This document shows positions 62,208 through 64,000 of a DNA stretch of 64,000 nucleotides, in pieces. The notes beneath the pieces were generated by a model, which did no database searches, had not been told where the DNA came from, and saw only the letters and a list, made by a program, of their open reading frames with translations. A program made the translations under genes and the position numbers. This DNA is from Lachnospiraceae bacterium 3-1 (lineage in GTDB: Bacteria; Bacillota; Clostridia; Lachnospirales; Lachnospiraceae): NCBI GenBank assembly GCA_000403255.2, contig KE159594.1, positions 62,001 through 126,000 on the forward strand, written 5' to 3'. Every line of letters begins with the position of its first letter. Positions within the stretch are counted from its first letter, which is position 1.

Positions 62208-64000
62208 TTACGGAACTAATTCTTCCATCTTACTTCCATCCTTCAAGCTATACGCTTCTATTCTCCCATTTGCATACAACAGATAAAAGCAATCTCCGAT
62301 ATAGGTTCCTCGCACCGTTCTAGCAAAAATATCACTACAATCAATCTCCATTACTGTTTTAAAGCTTCCATCTTCAAATGTAAACAACAAATAACTATAT
62401 TTGTAGTCCTCTTCGTGATACCCTTCTGCATAAAATCCAAATAAATTTTTATCCGTGTCAATCAAAACAGCTTTGTAATTATATAACGCGTCTGCATAAT
62501 CGTATTCAGACAAGTGCAGCTTGGATTGCTCCTTCACATCTGAGGGGTTAGAAATATCAAACATGGAAAGCTTGATTCCATCCGCAGCGCCTGTATTTTC
62601 ATCGGCTTCCATCCCAATTCCAAGAAGAAGATTTTTGGAATAAAAATGCAGATACTCAGAAAAACCGCTGATTTTCAATTCCCCTAAAATTTTCGGTTTT
62701 CTAGGATTCGACAAATCCACCGAAAACAACGGATCTGTTTGTCGGAATGTAACAAAATATCCAGCGTTCCCCATAAATCTTGCAGAATAAACCAATTCAT
62801 CCTTTGCTAAATTTTCAATTTTTCCTACAACTTTTAATTTCTTATCCAGCACATACAAGCTATTATAGGTTTCAAATTCCACACTGTCTGTTCCCAGCGC
62901 TTCACCTGTGATATCATCTTTCACCTCTGTTACATTTTGCTCTTCCACTGTGGTTACCATACGCAGATATCCTTTATATTCATTCATTGCCATGTCATCT
63001 CGCAGAGTTCCTTTTACTGTGCCCTCTGCTTCTTTTTTCATCTTTCCATCCTGATAGGAAAAACAGTATATGCTGGTATTGTCACTCTTTTTCCCCTCTG
63101 TTCCCACATCTGCATACCTGCTGTCTGCAATGTAAATATGATTGGGGCTCACGTAAAACCGATCTGCTGCCGTCACAATAGCTGTAGTATCTATAAATTT
63201 GTCTGGCTGTTCCATGTCAATGGATGCCATAACAAGATACGCCGCTGTATCTGTATCGTCGGGCAGATAAATCTTGTCTGGGGATAATATTTCCCCATCG
63301 AATTCCGGTAGATATGCCTGGTAATCTTTTTCCAACCTGGGCTTGTAGGCATTGCAAATATTAAAGAAATACAAATATCCATCTGAAATTCTAGAATCCT
63401 GATAATTTCCTTTCACTGTAAATGTATGATATTCCTTCGGATTGGTACGGTCTTTGATATCGTATATATGGATTTTACTATATGCCATTTCCCGATAACC
63501 AGATTCCTGATCGGCCAAGAAAACATCTTCCACAAAGTTTTTGACTGCATTTAGGGGATTCCCACTTTCTGTCTCCCTTTCCACATCATTTAACCAACCA
63601 GATTCTATGACTACCATTTTATCATTCCACAGGTAAATATTATTGATTTCATTATCAAAATCACCGATTTTTGCAACCTCCTTCAATCCGTCCTTGGTAT
63701 CCACAATCTGTACTGCATATTTTGAGTTCCGTTCTTGGCGAATCACTTGATAGAGATAGCGGCCATCATTTTTTATAATATCTGCTTCTTCTACATCTTC
63801 TTCCTGCTGATTTGTCTTTCCATAATCTCCTGAGCCTTCCTGTGCTCCGCTTCCTTCAGACATTTCTGTTTCCGGAACAGCGGCGTCTGCCATCTCTTCT
63901 TTGGAGTTGTCTACGCTGAAACTTGCCCCTGCATCTGCTCCTGATTCTTCCGCCCGTTCCTCCTTATGAGCCTGAATTCCCTCCTGCTTTCTCCAAATTT
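62208..64000 (-). CDS. Secreted beta-propeller domain protein, 5' end cut by window edge
   Basis: The frame is open to the right edge (597 codons seen). The signature VEEADIIKNDGRYLY and later YSKIHIYDIKDRTNPKEYHTF, GYFVTFRQTDPLFSVDLSNP match the Beta_propel family (PF09826), extracellular proteins of Bacillus and Clostridia. A disordered acidic linker (Glu/Ala/Gly/Ser-rich) precedes the domain, as expected after a membrane anchor that lies beyond the window. Function of the family is not established. An ATG at 63893 is internal, not the start. Confidence 0.85.
   Translation of the reverse strand, partial: IWRKQEGIQAHKEERAEESGADAGASFSVDNSKEEMADAAVPETEMSEGSGAQEGSGDYGKTNQQEEDVEEADIIKNDGRYLYQVIRQERNSKYAVQIVDTKDGLKEVAKIGDFDNEINNIYLWNDKMVVIESGWLNDVERETESGNPLNAVKNFVEDVFLADQESGYREMAYSKIHIYDIKDRTNPKEYHTFTVKGNYQDSRISDGYLYFFNICNAYKPRLEKDYQAYLPEFDGEILSPDKIYLPDDTDTAAYLVMASIDMEQPDKFIDTTAIVTAADRFYVSPNHIYIADSRYADVGTEGKKSDNTSIYCFSYQDGKMKKEAEGTVKGTLRDDMAMNEYKGYLRMVTTVEEQNVTEVKDDITGEALGTDSVEFETYNSLYVLDKKLKVVGKIENLAKDELVYSARFMGNAGYFVTFRQTDPLFSVDLSNPRKPKILGELKISGFSEYLHFYSKNLLLGIGMEADENTGAADGIKLSMFDISNPSDVKEQSKLHLSEYDYADALYNYKAVLIDTDKNLFGFYAEGYHEEDYKYSYLLFTFEDGSFKTVMEIDCSDIFARTVRGTYIGDCFYLLYANGRIEAYSLKDGSKMEELVP

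Noticed and set aside
1-64000. CRISPR array, prophage or integrase
   Set aside because: No regularly spaced short direct repeats, no cas genes, no integrase or phage structural genes were seen on either strand.

Overview
The window looks like a chromosomal segment of a Gram-positive, spore-forming, obligately anaerobic member of the Clostridia, most likely Lachnospiraceae (Blautia/Ruminococcus gnavus-like; the genus is a guess). Support: moderately AT-rich DNA, strong AGGAGG-type ribosome binding sites, sporulation and germination genes (spoIIR, an alpha/beta SASP, gerA-gerB-gerC), a SCIFF ranthipeptide with its radical-SAM maturase next to a fused secDF, a GerAB-type permease, YesM/YesN two-component genes and many YtrA/GntR regulators. 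About two thirds of the genes lie on the minus strand.

Layout. 1-9.4 kb: galactose/sugar uptake; mglB-mglA-mglC (MglC carries an unusual coiled-coil N-terminus) followed by a YesN response regulator, a YesM histidine kinase and an anchored sugar-binding protein cut by the left edge. 9.4-18.9 kb: HAD phosphatase, YheO-type regulator, ridA, an NSS amino-acid symporter, a decayed capA, galU, DUF1934, murI, spoIIR and a DJ-1/PfpI protein. 18.9-24.2 kb: a GH13 alpha-glucosidase with a divergent AraC regulator, a YtrA-controlled ABC transporter, and a spore SASP. 24.3-27.1 kb: a MITE-like element, a CYTH phosphatase and a three-gene, translationally coupled operon led by a (p)ppGpp-synthetase-like protein. 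27.1-32.7 kb: gerABC, a GntR/FCD regulator and ispE. 32.8-35.5 kb: a soluble chemoreceptor fused to a PhnD-like binding domain, then a 206-residue protein behind a sigma-D-like promoter. 35.8-39.8 kb: scfA-scfB-secDF. 39.8-50 kb: a VanS/VanR-like two-component pair, relQ, aspartate aminotransferase, rarA, polysaccharide deacetylase, a YtrA/DUF1648-type pair and a glycosyltransferase. 50-54.4 kb: mutY, then a vanG-type set (D-Ala-D-Ser ligase, and a VanT serine racemase split into membrane and racemase proteins). 54.6-57.8 kb: an accessory island with a three-gene module (STAS/GHKL ATPase, DUF4325, membrane-anchored protein) beside an IS4-family transposase remnant. 57.9-64 kb: gapA-pgk-tpiA, a PHP histidinol phosphatase and a beta-propeller protein cut by the right edge.

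The strongest candidates for something undescribed are the STAS/GHKL-DUF4325-membrane module (54.7-56.9 kb), the long RelA/SpoT-domain operon (25.2-26.9 kb), the cytosolic MCP-PhnD fusion (32.9-34.7 kb), and a family of modular palindromic repeats in four states of internal deletion (4.36, 11.2, 15.0 and 62.1 kb). A second palindromic element at 24.3 kb has a clear 8-bp target duplication. No CRISPR array, rRNA or tRNA gene was seen.
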